64,000 nt of DNA from Nocardia wallacei (GTDB taxonomy: Bacteria; Actinomycetota; Actinomycetes; Mycobacteriales; Mycobacteriaceae). The DNA lies in contig NZ_JARWQD010000109.1 of assembly GCF_029869545.1 (NCBI RefSeq), positions 1-64,000 on the forward strand. The letters run 5' to 3'. Positions 26,530 to 34,166 of this stretch are shown piece after piece. The notes below the pieces were generated by a model. The model ran no database searches and was not told where the DNA came from. It was given only the letters and a program-made list of their open reading frames with translations. Each line of letters starts with the position of its first letter. The first letter of the stretch is position 1. Position numbers and translations under genes: made by a program.

Positions 26530-27419
26530 GCGGCGTACTCCCTTGCCATTTTCCTGAGCATGTCCCTACTTGCCTCTGGTGACAACGCTACACGCCCCAG
26601 CGCTTCGAAAGTGGCGCGATAAGCGTGGACGTCGACCGCTTCTTCGAAGTACATCGCGCCTCGGTAGCCCTCGACGTAGACCACCGCTGGCTCGATCGGT
26701 TTTCCACCCGGACCCGTTGCGAAGTCCAAGACCGTGAATGGTCCTGTCAACTCGCCCAGGGGAATACCTGCCGCGTGGGGCAGGACTCGGATCGTGATGT
26801 TGGGGCGAGTGCTCATGTCGGCGAGGTGCCGCAACTGGGCAGCCATGATCCGCCGGTCGCCGACCACACGACGAAGTGCCGACTCGTCGAGGATCACGTC
26901 GACGGTGGCGGGCCGAGTCTTGCGGGAAATCAGGATCTGGCGGCGAATGCGCATTTCCACCCGCCGAGCAATTTCGCTGTCGGATTCGTCCAAGTGACCG
27001 ATGCGGTACAACATTCGGGCGTAGCTGGGAATCTGCAGCAGGCCGGGCACCAGCTCCTGATATGAAGCCAGTGCCGAGGCGGCCGACTCCAACCCCATGT
27101 AGACATCGAAGCTGACGGGAATCAGATCGCCGTACTGGTGATACCAACTCTTCGTATTCCCCTGCTGCGCCAAACCTTTGAGTGCCTCGGTGATCGTCGG
27201 ATCCGCACCCACGACCCGGCAGATCGCCTCCACATCCCGCAGTCGAATGCGGTCGGCTGTCCCGGTCTCCAGGCGCTGCACCGTGGACGCGCCTCGTTCG
27301 ATCAACCTCGCTATCTCGACGATCGTCATGCCTGCCTGCTGCCGAAGGTCCCGCAGATACCGGCCGAGTTGTCGTCGGGGAACCGTGGAGCCGGGCGTGG
27401 TGGAGCTGGTTTCGGACAT
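26526..27419 (-). CDS. XRE-family regulator with DUF5753 domain
   Basis: A 297-residue protein. An N-terminal helix-turn-helix (RYLRDLRQQAGMTIVEIARLIERGASTVQRLETG, residues about 22-55) is followed by the DUF5753 ligand or partner-binding domain (LESAASALASYQELVPGLLQIPSYARML, DVILDESALRRVV, NITIRVLPHAAGIP, VYVEGYRGAMYFEEAVDV). AGGAGG precedes ATG 27419. It is coupled to DUF397 and divergent from two small ORFs (27682 and 27768), a layout seen in many WhiJ-like loci where the small gene is a target. Confidence 0.93.
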   Translation of the reverse strand: MSETSSTTPGSTVPRRQLGRYLRDLRQQAGMTIVEIARLIERGASTVQRLETGTADRIRLRDVEAICRVVGADPTITEALKGLAQQGNTKSWYHQYGDLIPVSFDVYMGLESAASALASYQELVPGLLQIPSYARMLYRIGHLDESDSEIARRVEMRIRRQILISRKTRPATVDVILDESALRRVVGDRRIMAAQLRHLADMSTRPNITIRVLPHAAGIPLGELTGPFTVLDFATGPGGKPIEPAVVYVEGYRGAMYFEEAVDVHAYRATFEALGRVALSPEASRDMLRKMAREYAA

Positions 27420-27681
27420 CGATCCTCCTGCTCTGGATGCGAAGAGCTCAGATTTTGGATATCGCCCTGGGGAACCTTTGGTTTTTTGTTCCGATGTCCT
27501 CGGACACCACTCTCGCGAATTGCCGCGATTCGAGTGGATTCCCCGTATTGCCAACCGTTGCGACCGCCTCTGAGCTGAGCTGACTGCGCGCCCGGAGGGA
27601 GCTGCTCCACGAAATTCGGATTCCCGAACCCCCCTACTCCTTGGGGCCGGGCGCCCAGACCGACGACGAACCGAGGTACCG

Positions 27682-27765
27682 ATGAACGCCGAACTGTGGG
27701 ACGCCCGCAATTCTAATCCCGCCGACATTCCGTGTCAGGCGCCTCGCCCTTGGGAGGTGAACTGA
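27682..27765 (+). CDS. 27-residue ORF preceding the small membrane protein
   Basis: ATG 27682 follows GAGGTACC and opens 27 codons: MNAELWDARNSNPADIPCQA followed by PRPWEVN. The stop at 27763-27765 is three bases before the GTG of the next gene, whose RBS (GGGAGGTGA) lies within this ORF's last codons, so the two would be coupled. No family known. It may be a small protein of the divergent XRE/DUF397 locus or just a coupling leader. Confidence 0.4.
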   Translation: MNAELWDARNSNPADIPCQAPRPWEVN

Positions 27766-27767
27766 CC

Positions 27768-28127
27768 GTGAGCATTTGGTATGTGGTGTCGAGCATCGTG
27801 GCGACCCTCACCGCGTGCGGTTTCGCCTCGCTCGCCGTCGGATGCGTCTGGCCCTCCGAACAACCGCCCGAATCACGCCCGACTCGAAACGCCGACGACT
27901 TCGGAGGTACCGCCGTGGAATCGACTGACACCGAACCGAATCGGCCGCCACTCGACGACCGACCCGCCCGCTTCCTCCACCTCGCGACCCGCGCCGCCAG
28001 AGCGGGCTACCACCTGACCCGCACCCTGCACGCCCCCTACGAATGGCGCCTACTCGACACCGAGGACGGCGAAACCATTTACACCGCACCAACTCTCGAG
28101 CAAGTAGAGCGGTGGCTGAACTCGTGA
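27768..28127 (+). CDS. Small protein with N-terminal membrane helix
   Basis: 119 residues from GTG 27768 with GGGAGGTGA upstream. A hydrophobic N-terminus (SIWYVVSSIVATLTACGFASLAVGCVW) could be a signal anchor. A polar Pro/Arg-rich linker follows, then a C-terminal ~50 residues (ATRAARAGYHLTRTLHAPYEWRLLDTEDGETIYTAPTLEQVERWL in segments) that look like a small alpha/beta domain. Divergent from XRE-DUF397, possibly regulated by it. Function unknown. It converges with the Fic gene with one base between stops. Confidence 0.65.
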   Translation: MSIWYVVSSIVATLTACGFASLAVGCVWPSEQPPESRPTRNADDFGGTAVESTDTEPNRPPLDDRPARFLHLATRAARAGYHLTRTLHAPYEWRLLDTEDGETIYTAPTLEQVERWLNS

Positions 28128-28128
28128 A

Positions 28129-29241
28129 CTACGCGGCCAATTCGTACGCGGTACTGCGCCCACCGGATTTCGATCGACGCAGCACGCCCAGTTCGATCAG
28201 CTGGTTGATGTCACGCAGTGCGGTGTCCGGCGAGCACTTGGCGATGATTGCCCATTTACGTGTGGTGAGATTGCCGTTGAAGCCGTCCAGCAGGCGATTC
28301 AGCATCATGATCTGCCGAGTGTTCAGCGCGAATTGTCCCCAGCGGCGCCAGTATCCGGCCTTGGCCAGGGCAGCGTCGACGGTCTCGTCCGCGCGGACGG
28401 TCGCGCGTTGCAGGGCCCCGAGAAACCAGAGCAGCCACTCGGTCGTGTCGAGCGTGCCGTGCTGGGTGCGTTCCAGAATGCGGTAATAGCCTGCGCGGTC
28501 GCGCTGGATCTGGGCGGACAGGCTGTAGAACCGCCGGGAACTCCCGTCCGCGCGGGCAAGCCAGAGGTCACCGAGCGCGCGTGCGATGCGTCCGTTTCCG
28601 TCGTCGAACGGGTGCACGGTGACGAACCACAGGTGCGCCAGACCTGCCTTCACGATCGCGGGTTGCGAGGTTTCCAGGTTGAACCAGTCCAGGAACTGCA
28701 GCATCTCGGCGTCCAGGCGGTCGGCCGGTGGCGCCTCGAAATGCACCTGCTGTCTGCCGTAGGGACCCGAGACCACCCGCATGGGGCCACCGGTATCGTC
28801 GCGCCACGCGCCCACGCGCAGCCTCGAGATACCCGAGTAACCGGTAGGGAACAACCCTGCATGCCAACCGAAAAGCCGGTCCGTGGTCATCGGGCGATCG
28901 TGGTGGATCGTCGCGTCGAGCACCATCTCGACCACTCCGTCGACATGCCGATCGGCCGGTGCGAGGGCGCCGATATCGACACCCAGGTGCCGCGCGATGG
29001 AGGAGCGGACGGATTCGGCGTCGAGCAACTCGCCCTCGATCTCGCTCGTCTTGACCACATCGGAGGTCAGAGTGGTCATGCACACCTGGTCGGCGATCCT
29101 GTCGTCCGAATCGGCGAGCCGGCCGATGAGCCTTCCCTGCAGGCGAGACGCCTCGGCGAGCGGCCCGGCCAGGCGGTCGGCATCGTAAGAGAGCGCAGGC
29201 CAACCAGGGATCTCCCAGATGTACTGCCGCCTTCTCGCCAT
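28129..29241 (-). CDS. Fic-family AMP transferase with winged helix
   Basis: A 370-residue Fic protein. The N-terminus matches DUF4172 (YIWEIPGWPALSYDADRL). The inhibitory helix motif TxxxEG occurs as TSEIEGE at 65-71, and the catalytic loop HPFDDGNGR is complete at 210-218. The last ~70 residues form a winged-helix DNA-binding domain (LTTRKWAIIAKCSPDTALRDINQLIELGVL). The intact inhibitory glutamate predicts a class II auto-inhibited AMPylase (or de-AMPylase). The wHTH and two perfect palindromes just upstream suggest it controls its own transcription; that is inference. Confidence 0.93.
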   Translation of the reverse strand: MARRRQYIWEIPGWPALSYDADRLAGPLAEASRLQGRLIGRLADSDDRIADQVCMTTLTSDVVKTSEIEGELLDAESVRSSIARHLGVDIGALAPADRHVDGVVEMVLDATIHHDRPMTTDRLFGWHAGLFPTGYSGISRLRVGAWRDDTGGPMRVVSGPYGRQQVHFEAPPADRLDAEMLQFLDWFNLETSQPAIVKAGLAHLWFVTVHPFDDGNGRIARALGDLWLARADGSSRRFYSLSAQIQRDRAGYYRILERTQHGTLDTTEWLLWFLGALQRATVRADETVDAALAKAGYWRRWGQFALNTRQIMMLNRLLDGFNGNLTTRKWAIIAKCSPDTALRDINQLIELGVLRRSKSGGRSTAYELAA

Positions 29242-29254
29242 GCGGCTATTGTAG

Positions 29255-29287
29255 CGTTATTCTCTGCGTATTTTGCGGAGAATAACG
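29255..29287. promoter_or_regulatory. Palindrome 1 upstream of fic
   Basis: CGTTATTCTC (29255-29264) and GAGAATAACG (29278-29287) form a perfect 10-bp inverted repeat with a 13-nt centre containing TATTTTGC. It starts 14 bases from the fic start codon, in an AT-rich stretch unlike its surroundings. It overlaps the expected fic promoter and is a good operator candidate for the Fic winged helix or another regulator. Confidence 0.7.
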
Positions 29288-29307
29288 TATGCTCGACCGC
29301 AACGTTG

Positions 29308-29330
29308 TTTGGAATCACGGTGATTCCAAA
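29308..29330. promoter_or_regulatory. Palindrome 2 upstream of fic
   Basis: TTTGGAATCA and TGATTCCAAA flank CGG, a perfect 23-bp palindrome of a size typical for dimeric repressors. It is 66 bases from the fic start and about 50 bases upstream of a TAGCTT (29374-29379) that could be the -10 of the rightward ROK transcript, so it might act in either direction. Confidence 0.65.
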
Positions 29331-29425
29331 TGATGCGTACCGGGCGGTCTGGCGTCCCGAAGACATGGGATGTTAGCTTTTATGGCATGTCCTCCAGCCG
29401 ACCGAATGCCACGCGGGTCACGTAC

Positions 29426-29494
29426 ATGACCGTCGCGCTCGGTGTGCGGCTGCCGCGGCAGCGGGAGCTGTGTTGCTCCCGGCCGCGCAGCTGA
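29426..29494 (+). CDS. Cys-Cys leader peptide of the ROK regulator gene
   Basis: A 22-codon ORF from ATG 29426 (or 16 codons from GTG 29444) encodes a peptide ending MRLPRQRELCCSRPRS when read from the GTG. The two adjacent Cys codons (29471-29476) lie in the loop and arm of a perfect 7-bp hairpin (CGGGAGC/GCTCCCG, 29462-29481). Short actinobacterial leader ORFs with tandem Cys codons are known from mycobacteria to attenuate sulfur genes in response to cysteine supply. This one sits 106 bases upstream of a regulator resembling SsuR. A 15-codon ORF (29382-29429) overlaps its ATG. Start choice is uncertain. Confidence 0.6.
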   Translation: MTVALGVRLPRQRELCCSRPRS

Positions 29495-29535
29495 GAACCG
29501 CTCCTCGCCTCCCCGAGTTCGGGCCCTTCTCGCTG

Positions 29536-29591
29536 CCTTGTTGCTGTTTCGGATCGATTCGTCCGCGGTGTACCCGCGGACCACAACAAGG
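29536..29591 (+). promoter_or_regulatory. Stem that can hide the ROK gene ribosome-binding site
   Basis: CCTTGTTG (29536-29543) is perfectly complementary to CAACAAGG (29584-29591), whose AAGG is the likely RBS nine bases before ATG 29601. Between them is another perfect hairpin, GTCCGCGG/CCGCGGAC with a 5-nt loop (29561-29581), which brings the outer arms together. Upstream, GAGAA (29493-29497) and TTCTC (29527-29531) could form a competing arm. This is the architecture of translational attenuation downstream of a leader peptide. Confidence 0.6.
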
Positions 29592-29600
29592 ATTACGCAC

Positions 29601-30869
29601 ATGACGAGCCCCACCCTCGAGCGATCGTCCTCGCAGACCCTCACCACCCGGGCCGTGGCCCCGCGCCCCGCGGTGCCGCCCGAATTACGCATCGCCGACA
29701 ACCCCGCGGCCGCCGTCCTGCGGGCCGCCGCCCGCGGCCCGATCTTCCGCGACACCGCCGCGCAGACCACGGGTTTGAGCATCGCGACGGTGAATCGCCA
29801 AGTGTCCGCGCTACTTTCGGCCGGACTGCTGCGAGAACGCGCCGATCTCACCGCATCCGGCGCCGTCGGGCGTCCGCGGGTGCCCTTCGAGGTCGATACC
29901 GACACCTACGCCACCCTGGGCGTGCACATCGGCGCCACGGTGACCCGCATCATCGCCGCCGACCTGTCCGGCCGCATCCTCGGCGGACTGGAGATCGCGA
30001 CCCCGCAGGCCGGGGCCGACGCCGCACTCACGATCATCGCCCGCAGCGCGAAGGCGTTCCTCGACCGGCTGCCGCGTCGCCGCCCGCTGTGGACCGGCGT
30101 CGCGCTGGCGGGCCGAGTCGACCCGACGGCCGGGGTGGTCGACCATCCGCGGCTGGGCTGGCGGACCGCACCGGTGGCCGCGGCCTTCGGTGCCGTGCTC
30201 GACCTGCCCGTCTCGGTGTCGGCACACGTCGAGGCGATGGCCGCCGCCGAACTGCTGCTCACCCACGACGGGTCGGGCGAGCCGCGGCCCGGCTCGAGCC
30301 TGTACATCTACGCCCGTGAGACCGCGGGCATCGCGGTCACCCTGCACGATCGCGTGCACACCCCGACCAACGGTCCCGGATCCATCGCGCACCTGCCGAC
30401 CGGTTCCGACGTGGAATGCTCGTGCGGCCGCCGCGGCTGCCTGGAGGCCACCATCGGCGAGGCGGCGCTGCTGCACCGGGCCGTGCGGGCGGGCATCGTG
30501 CCCAAGCGCGAGGCCCCGCGCCGCCCGGTGATCGCCGACCTGTACCGCGCCGCCGAGGGCGGCTCGGAACCGGCGCGCGAACTACTGGTGGAGCGGGCCG
30601 AAATCCTCGGCCACACAGCGGCTCTGGTGCGGGACATGTTCAACCCGGACCGAGTCGTCCTGGGCGGCCAGGCATTCACCGGCTACCGCCCCGGAATCGA
30701 CCGTGTGGTCAAGGCTTTCGCGCAGGGCACCACCCTGCCGCCCGCGGATCTGCGCATCAGCAGGTTCGGCGGACGCGTCCAGGAACACGCCGCGGCCGTC
30801 ACCGCCCTGAGCGTCTTCTACGCCGATCCGCTCTCGGCCATGCGCCGCAGCATCCGCACCGCCCGCTGA
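29601..30869 (+). CDS. ROK-family transcriptional regulator, SsuR-like
   Basis: 422 residues: an N-terminal winged helix at about 35-85 (GPIFRDTAAQTTGLSIATVNRQVSALLSAGLL) and a ROK sugar-kinase-like domain (LGVHIGATVTRIIAADLSG, TGVALAGRVDPTAGVV) with the zinc motif CSCGRRGC at 273-280. The phosphate loop is not a clean kinase motif, fitting a regulator. In Corynebacterium glutamicum the ROK protein SsuR activates sulfonate genes. The Cys leader here and the nearby ssu and monooxygenase operons make an SsuR-like role plausible, though not proven. ATG 29601 is preferred because of the AAGG at 29588. Confidence 0.82.
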   Translation: MTSPTLERSSSQTLTTRAVAPRPAVPPELRIADNPAAAVLRAAARGPIFRDTAAQTTGLSIATVNRQVSALLSAGLLRERADLTASGAVGRPRVPFEVDTDTYATLGVHIGATVTRIIAADLSGRILGGLEIATPQAGADAALTIIARSAKAFLDRLPRRRPLWTGVALAGRVDPTAGVVDHPRLGWRTAPVAAAFGAVLDLPVSVSAHVEAMAAAELLLTHDGSGEPRPGSSLYIYARETAGIAVTLHDRVHTPTNGPGSIAHLPTGSDVECSCGRRGCLEATIGEAALLHRAVRAGIVPKREAPRRPVIADLYRAAEGGSEPARELLVERAEILGHTAALVRDMFNPDRVVLGGQAFTGYRPGIDRVVKAFAQGTTLPPADLRISRFGGRVQEHAAAVTALSVFYADPLSAMRRSIRTAR

Positions 30870-30889
30870 GGGCCGCCGGACCGCCACGC

Positions 30890-30921
30890 TACACTAAGCG
30901 GAAGAAATTCGTCCATTTCTT
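30890..30921 (+). promoter_or_regulatory. Promoter -10 and operator of the tetR-bla unit
   Basis: TACACT at 30890-30895 fits a -10 element. Directly downstream AAGAAAT (30902-30908) and ATTTCTT (30915-30921) form an inverted repeat with a 6-nt spacer, extendable with one mismatch to CGGAAGAAAT. It lies between the -10 and the GGAGG of the TetR gene, the expected place for an autoregulatory TetR operator. Confidence 0.6.
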
Positions 30922-30936
30922 TCGGAGGTGGTGGCG

Positions 30937-31500
30937 ATGGCCGACCAACTGCGGGCGGACGCGCGCAGCAACCGGGACCACATCCTCGCGGCGGCGCAGA
31001 CCGTGTTCCGAGAGCAGGGCGTCGACGTGCCGATGAAGGAGATCGCCGATCGGGCCGGGGTAGGCGTCGGCACCCTGTACCGGCGGTTTCCCGACCGCGG
31101 CACCCTGATCACCGCCACCGCCCGGGCCTATCTGCAGGCACTGTCCGACCTCGCCGCCACCGCCGCCCTCGAGGAGGACGGTGCCTGGCCCGCGCTGCGG
31201 CGCTTCCTGCGCGAATGCGCCGAATCGGGCCTGGGTGCCACGGCCTCCGCGATCGAACCGGCCCTGCACGCCGACGTCCAGGCCGACCCGAGCCTGGCCG
31301 ACCTTCGCGGCACCATCGCCGAGCAGGTCGCCCGGATGACCGCGCAGGCCCAGGTCGACGGCGAGCTGCGCACCGATGTGGACGCCCAGGACATGGCGCG
31401 GCTGATGACCCTGCAGATCTTCGTGCGACCCGACGAGTCGTACGAGCGGGCGGTGCGGCGCACGATGGACATCGTGCTCGACGGCCTGCGCGCTGGGTAG
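30937..31500 (+). CDS. TetR-family transcriptional regulator
   Basis: 187 residues from ATG 30937, eight bases after GGAGG (a GTG at 30928 is less likely). The N-terminal HTH is NRDHILAAAQTVFREQGVDVPMKEIADRAGVGVGTLYRRFPDRGTL, given here in family order at residues 12-57. The C-terminal part fits the TetR_C ligand domain seen in SbtR-like regulators. It ends nine bases before the beta-lactamase gene and probably represses that gene and itself through the palindrome at 30902-30921. Confidence 0.9.
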   Translation: MADQLRADARSNRDHILAAAQTVFREQGVDVPMKEIADRAGVGVGTLYRRFPDRGTLITATARAYLQALSDLAATAALEEDGAWPALRRFLRECAESGLGATASAIEPALHADVQADPSLADLRGTIAEQVARMTAQAQVDGELRTDVDAQDMARLMTLQIFVRPDESYERAVRRTMDIVLDGLRAG

Positions 31501-31509
31501 TGTGCGGGG

Positions 31510-32463
31510 GTGACCCACGAACGGAATGTGTTCGGGCGAACGGCCTTCGGCCGCCGGAATCTGCTGCTCGGTGCCCTGGGGCTGACCGTATCCGCCTGTG
31601 CGGACACCGACGCGCGGACCTCGGCGCCGCCCGCCGCGGGCCCGGTCTCGGGCACCCTGGTCGACCCGGCGGCGGCCGAGGAGCACTTCGCGTCGCTGGA
31701 GCGCGCATACGATGCGCGCCTGGGCGTCTACGCCGTATCCACCCGCACCGCGGTGTCGCTGGCCTACCGCGCCGACGACCGCTTCGCCTTCTGCTCCACC
31801 TTCAAGACCCTCGCGGCCGCCGCCGTCCTGCAGCGGCATCCGATGTCCTATCTCGACACCCTCGTCCGGTACACGAGGGAGGATGTGAACTCGATCTCGC
31901 CCGTGGCCCAGGATCATATCGAGACGGGGCTGACGATCCGCGAATTATGCGACGCCGCAATACGATTCAGCGACGGCACCGCCGGTAATCTGCTGATGCG
32001 CGATATCGGCGGACCGGAACAGCTCACCGCCTACCTGCGCAGTCTGGGCGACACCGTCGGCCGCATGGACCAGTACGAACCCGAGCTGAACAGCGATCCG
32101 CCCGGCGATCCGCGCGACACCATCACCCCGCGCGCGCTCGCCGCCGACTATCAGCAGATCGTGCTCCGCGGGGCGCTCCCCGCGGAAAAGCAAGCGCTGC
32201 TGCGGGATTGGCTGCAGCGCAGCACCACCGGCGCCCAGACCATCCGAGCCGGTGTCCCCGCCGGGTGGACCGTCGCCAACAAGACCGGCCACGGTGATTT
32301 CGGCCGCGCCAACGATGTCGCCATCGTCTGGCCGCCCGACGGCGCGCCGCTGGTCCTGGCGATCATGACCGACCGCGCCGGATTCGACGCCGCGCCGCCG
32401 TACGCCATGATCGCCGATGCCGCGGCCTACCTCACCAAGGCGCTCCAACCGCCCGCCCGGTAG
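31510..32463 (+). CDS. bla: Class A beta-lactamase, BlaC/FAR-1-like lipoprotein
   Basis: 317 residues from GTG. The export signal has a twin-arginine motif (GRRNLLLG, residues 14-21) and lipobox TVSAC with Cys30, implying Tat-exported lipoprotein. Catalytic motifs: STFK at 96-99, SDG at 154-156 (Asn to Gly relative to the usual SDN, as in M. tuberculosis BlaC), EPELN at 190-194 and KTG at 258-260. It hydrolyses penicillins and probably some cephalosporins. It is nine bases behind the TetR gene, so expression is likely TetR-controlled rather than BlaI/AmpR-controlled. It converges tightly on the DUF2207 gene. Confidence 0.94.
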   Translation: MTHERNVFGRTAFGRRNLLLGALGLTVSACADTDARTSAPPAAGPVSGTLVDPAAAEEHFASLERAYDARLGVYAVSTRTAVSLAYRADDRFAFCSTFKTLAAAAVLQRHPMSYLDTLVRYTREDVNSISPVAQDHIETGLTIRELCDAAIRFSDGTAGNLLMRDIGGPEQLTAYLRSLGDTVGRMDQYEPELNSDPPGDPRDTITPRALAADYQQIVLRGALPAEKQALLRDWLQRSTTGAQTIRAGVPAGWTVANKTGHGDFGRANDVAIVWPPDGAPLVLAIMTDRAGFDAAPPYAMIADAAAYLTKALQPPAR

Positions 32464-32466
32464 CGC

Positions 32467-34089
32467 TCACCAGCGGCTGCTCGTGCCGAACAGCCCGTCC
32501 AGCGCGGTGATGAAGAACGGGAAGTGCCCGGCGAACCGGTGCAGGTTCGGGTCGCGGTCGAATCCGCCGAACCAGTACAGGCCCGCCTGCCGATCGGCCG
32601 CGGGATTCAGCTCCCGGAAGGTGCGGATCCAGTTGTCCGTGCGTCCGCCGACGATGGTGAACGGCAGCGCCCGGGAGAAGATCACCTCGCGGTCGGCGGG
32701 CGGAATCCGGTCGGGGGCAAGGGCATCCAGCCCGCGCTGCAGCGCTCGCACCTGCCCGGCCAACTGGCGCCCGGCGGCCGTGCGGGTCGGCAGGTAGCGC
32801 GGCAGCAGCAGCGCCGCCACCCCGCCGAGCGCGATCGCGACACCGACCAGCGCATGGCCGCCGGTGATCGCCAGCGCGACCGTCACCGCGACCCCGGCCA
32901 CCACCAGCGCCGCGCCCAGCCAGAACGCCGGGCCGCGCCGGGTCCGATCGATCAGCGTGCCCCGCGTGAAGGCATCCTCGCGCAGTGCCGCACGCACCGG
33001 TTCGCCGCTCACCCGGCCCGCCGCGCGCAGCTCCGAGACCAGGACCGATTCGGTGCCGTCGGGCAGCAGCGCCCGGTACACGGCCTGCTCGTAGCCGCGC
33101 AGCTGATCGTCGGGCGGGTTGACGCGGCTGATCCGCCAGTCCGAATCGCTGACCGGGGTGACCCAGAGATAGCGGCGCACCGCGAGATCCACGACCGTGG
33201 CGGCCAGGTCGCTGGCGTCGGCGGAGCCGTCCAGCAGCAGTCCCGCCTCGCCGGGCAGCACGCCGCCGGGCGAGGCGAACTGCGCCTGATTTCCGTTGTG
33301 CTGCACCGGATCCAGCGTGTCCTGCGCCGTCAGCGCCGCCGCCTCCTGCCGCCGTGCCCACGCCACGTATCCGGCGGCCGCGGCCAGTCCCAGCAGCAGT
33401 GCGCCGAAGGCGACGAGCACCGGCGTGGTGATCGCGAAGGCGCTCGGCTCGTCGCCGGTGATGTCGGCGTTGGCGGGCACGGTGCCGGGCGGCATCTGCA
33501 GCGTGAGATCGATCATGTCGCCCTTGCGCAGGCCCTCCTTGTACAGCGTCAGCACGCCGTCGGGCTCCACCCGCACATCGGCGCACGGCTGCGAGGTGCC
33601 CACCGGGCCGATCTTGCAGTCGACGATGCCCATCTGATAGCTGGGGCTGATCACCGACGCGGTGATCGAGTCGACGTCGGTGTTGAGCACGCCGCTCCAC
33701 CGGAAGATCTGGGTGCCGGGCGCATCGTTGACCACGTTGTGCACCGTGTAGCGGTACGACGACTCGCCGGGCTGCGCGTCGATGCTGAACCGGTCGCCCT
33801 CCACCTTCGCCGTGCCGGGACCGGTCGAGGAGATATCGGTGACGCTGAAACGGCGTTCCCCCTTGTCCTTCAACGCCACCCGCAGCGGCACCGCCATATG
33901 GAACTCGCCCCCCGGCGGCACCTGCACCGTCTCCGCAACCTCGAGCAGCCCCTGCTCACTCAGCTTGATATCCGCATTGATCGTGACCCCACCGACCGGT
34001 CCCTGTGCCTGGGCCGCGGGCAACCCTCCGAACAGTCCCGCCAGTACAACCAACAGAGCGCCCAGGGCGCCCCCCCGAAAGATCAGCAT
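32467..34089 (-). CDS. DUF2207 membrane protein
   Basis: 540 residues. A signal peptide (cleavage likely after AQAQ) is followed by the extracytoplasmic DUF2207 beta domain (INADIKLSEQGLLEVAETV, SYRYTVHNVVNDAPGTQIFRW, LRKGDMIDLTLQMPPGTV). Then come a transmembrane helix at about 224-245, a cytosolic winged-helix-like segment (ATVVDLAVRRYLWV), two further helices at about 395-440 and a C-terminal cytosolic domain ending GYWFGGFD-like LYWFGGFDRDPNLHRFAGHF. DUF2207 proteins are common single-copy envelope proteins of unknown function in actinobacteria. Divergent from the metallopeptidase gene at 34167. Confidence 0.9.
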   Translation of the reverse strand: MLIFRGGALGALLVVLAGLFGGLPAAQAQGPVGGVTINADIKLSEQGLLEVAETVQVPPGGEFHMAVPLRVALKDKGERRFSVTDISSTGPGTAKVEGDRFSIDAQPGESSYRYTVHNVVNDAPGTQIFRWSGVLNTDVDSITASVISPSYQMGIVDCKIGPVGTSQPCADVRVEPDGVLTLYKEGLRKGDMIDLTLQMPPGTVPANADITGDEPSAFAITTPVLVAFGALLLGLAAAAGYVAWARRQEAAALTAQDTLDPVQHNGNQAQFASPGGVLPGEAGLLLDGSADASDLAATVVDLAVRRYLWVTPVSDSDWRISRVNPPDDQLRGYEQAVYRALLPDGTESVLVSELRAAGRVSGEPVRAALREDAFTRGTLIDRTRRGPAFWLGAALVVAGVAVTVALAITGGHALVGVAIALGGVAALLLPRYLPTRTAAGRQLAGQVRALQRGLDALAPDRIPPADREVIFSRALPFTIVGGRTDNWIRTFRELNPAADRQAGLYWFGGFDRDPNLHRFAGHFPFFITALDGLFGTSSRW

Positions 34090-34166
34090 GGGGCCGTAGC
34101 TTAGACGGCTTGCTATCCTGCGTCAGCGGCTGTTTGGAGACCTGGAAGAACTGGGGGCGCGGGGGA

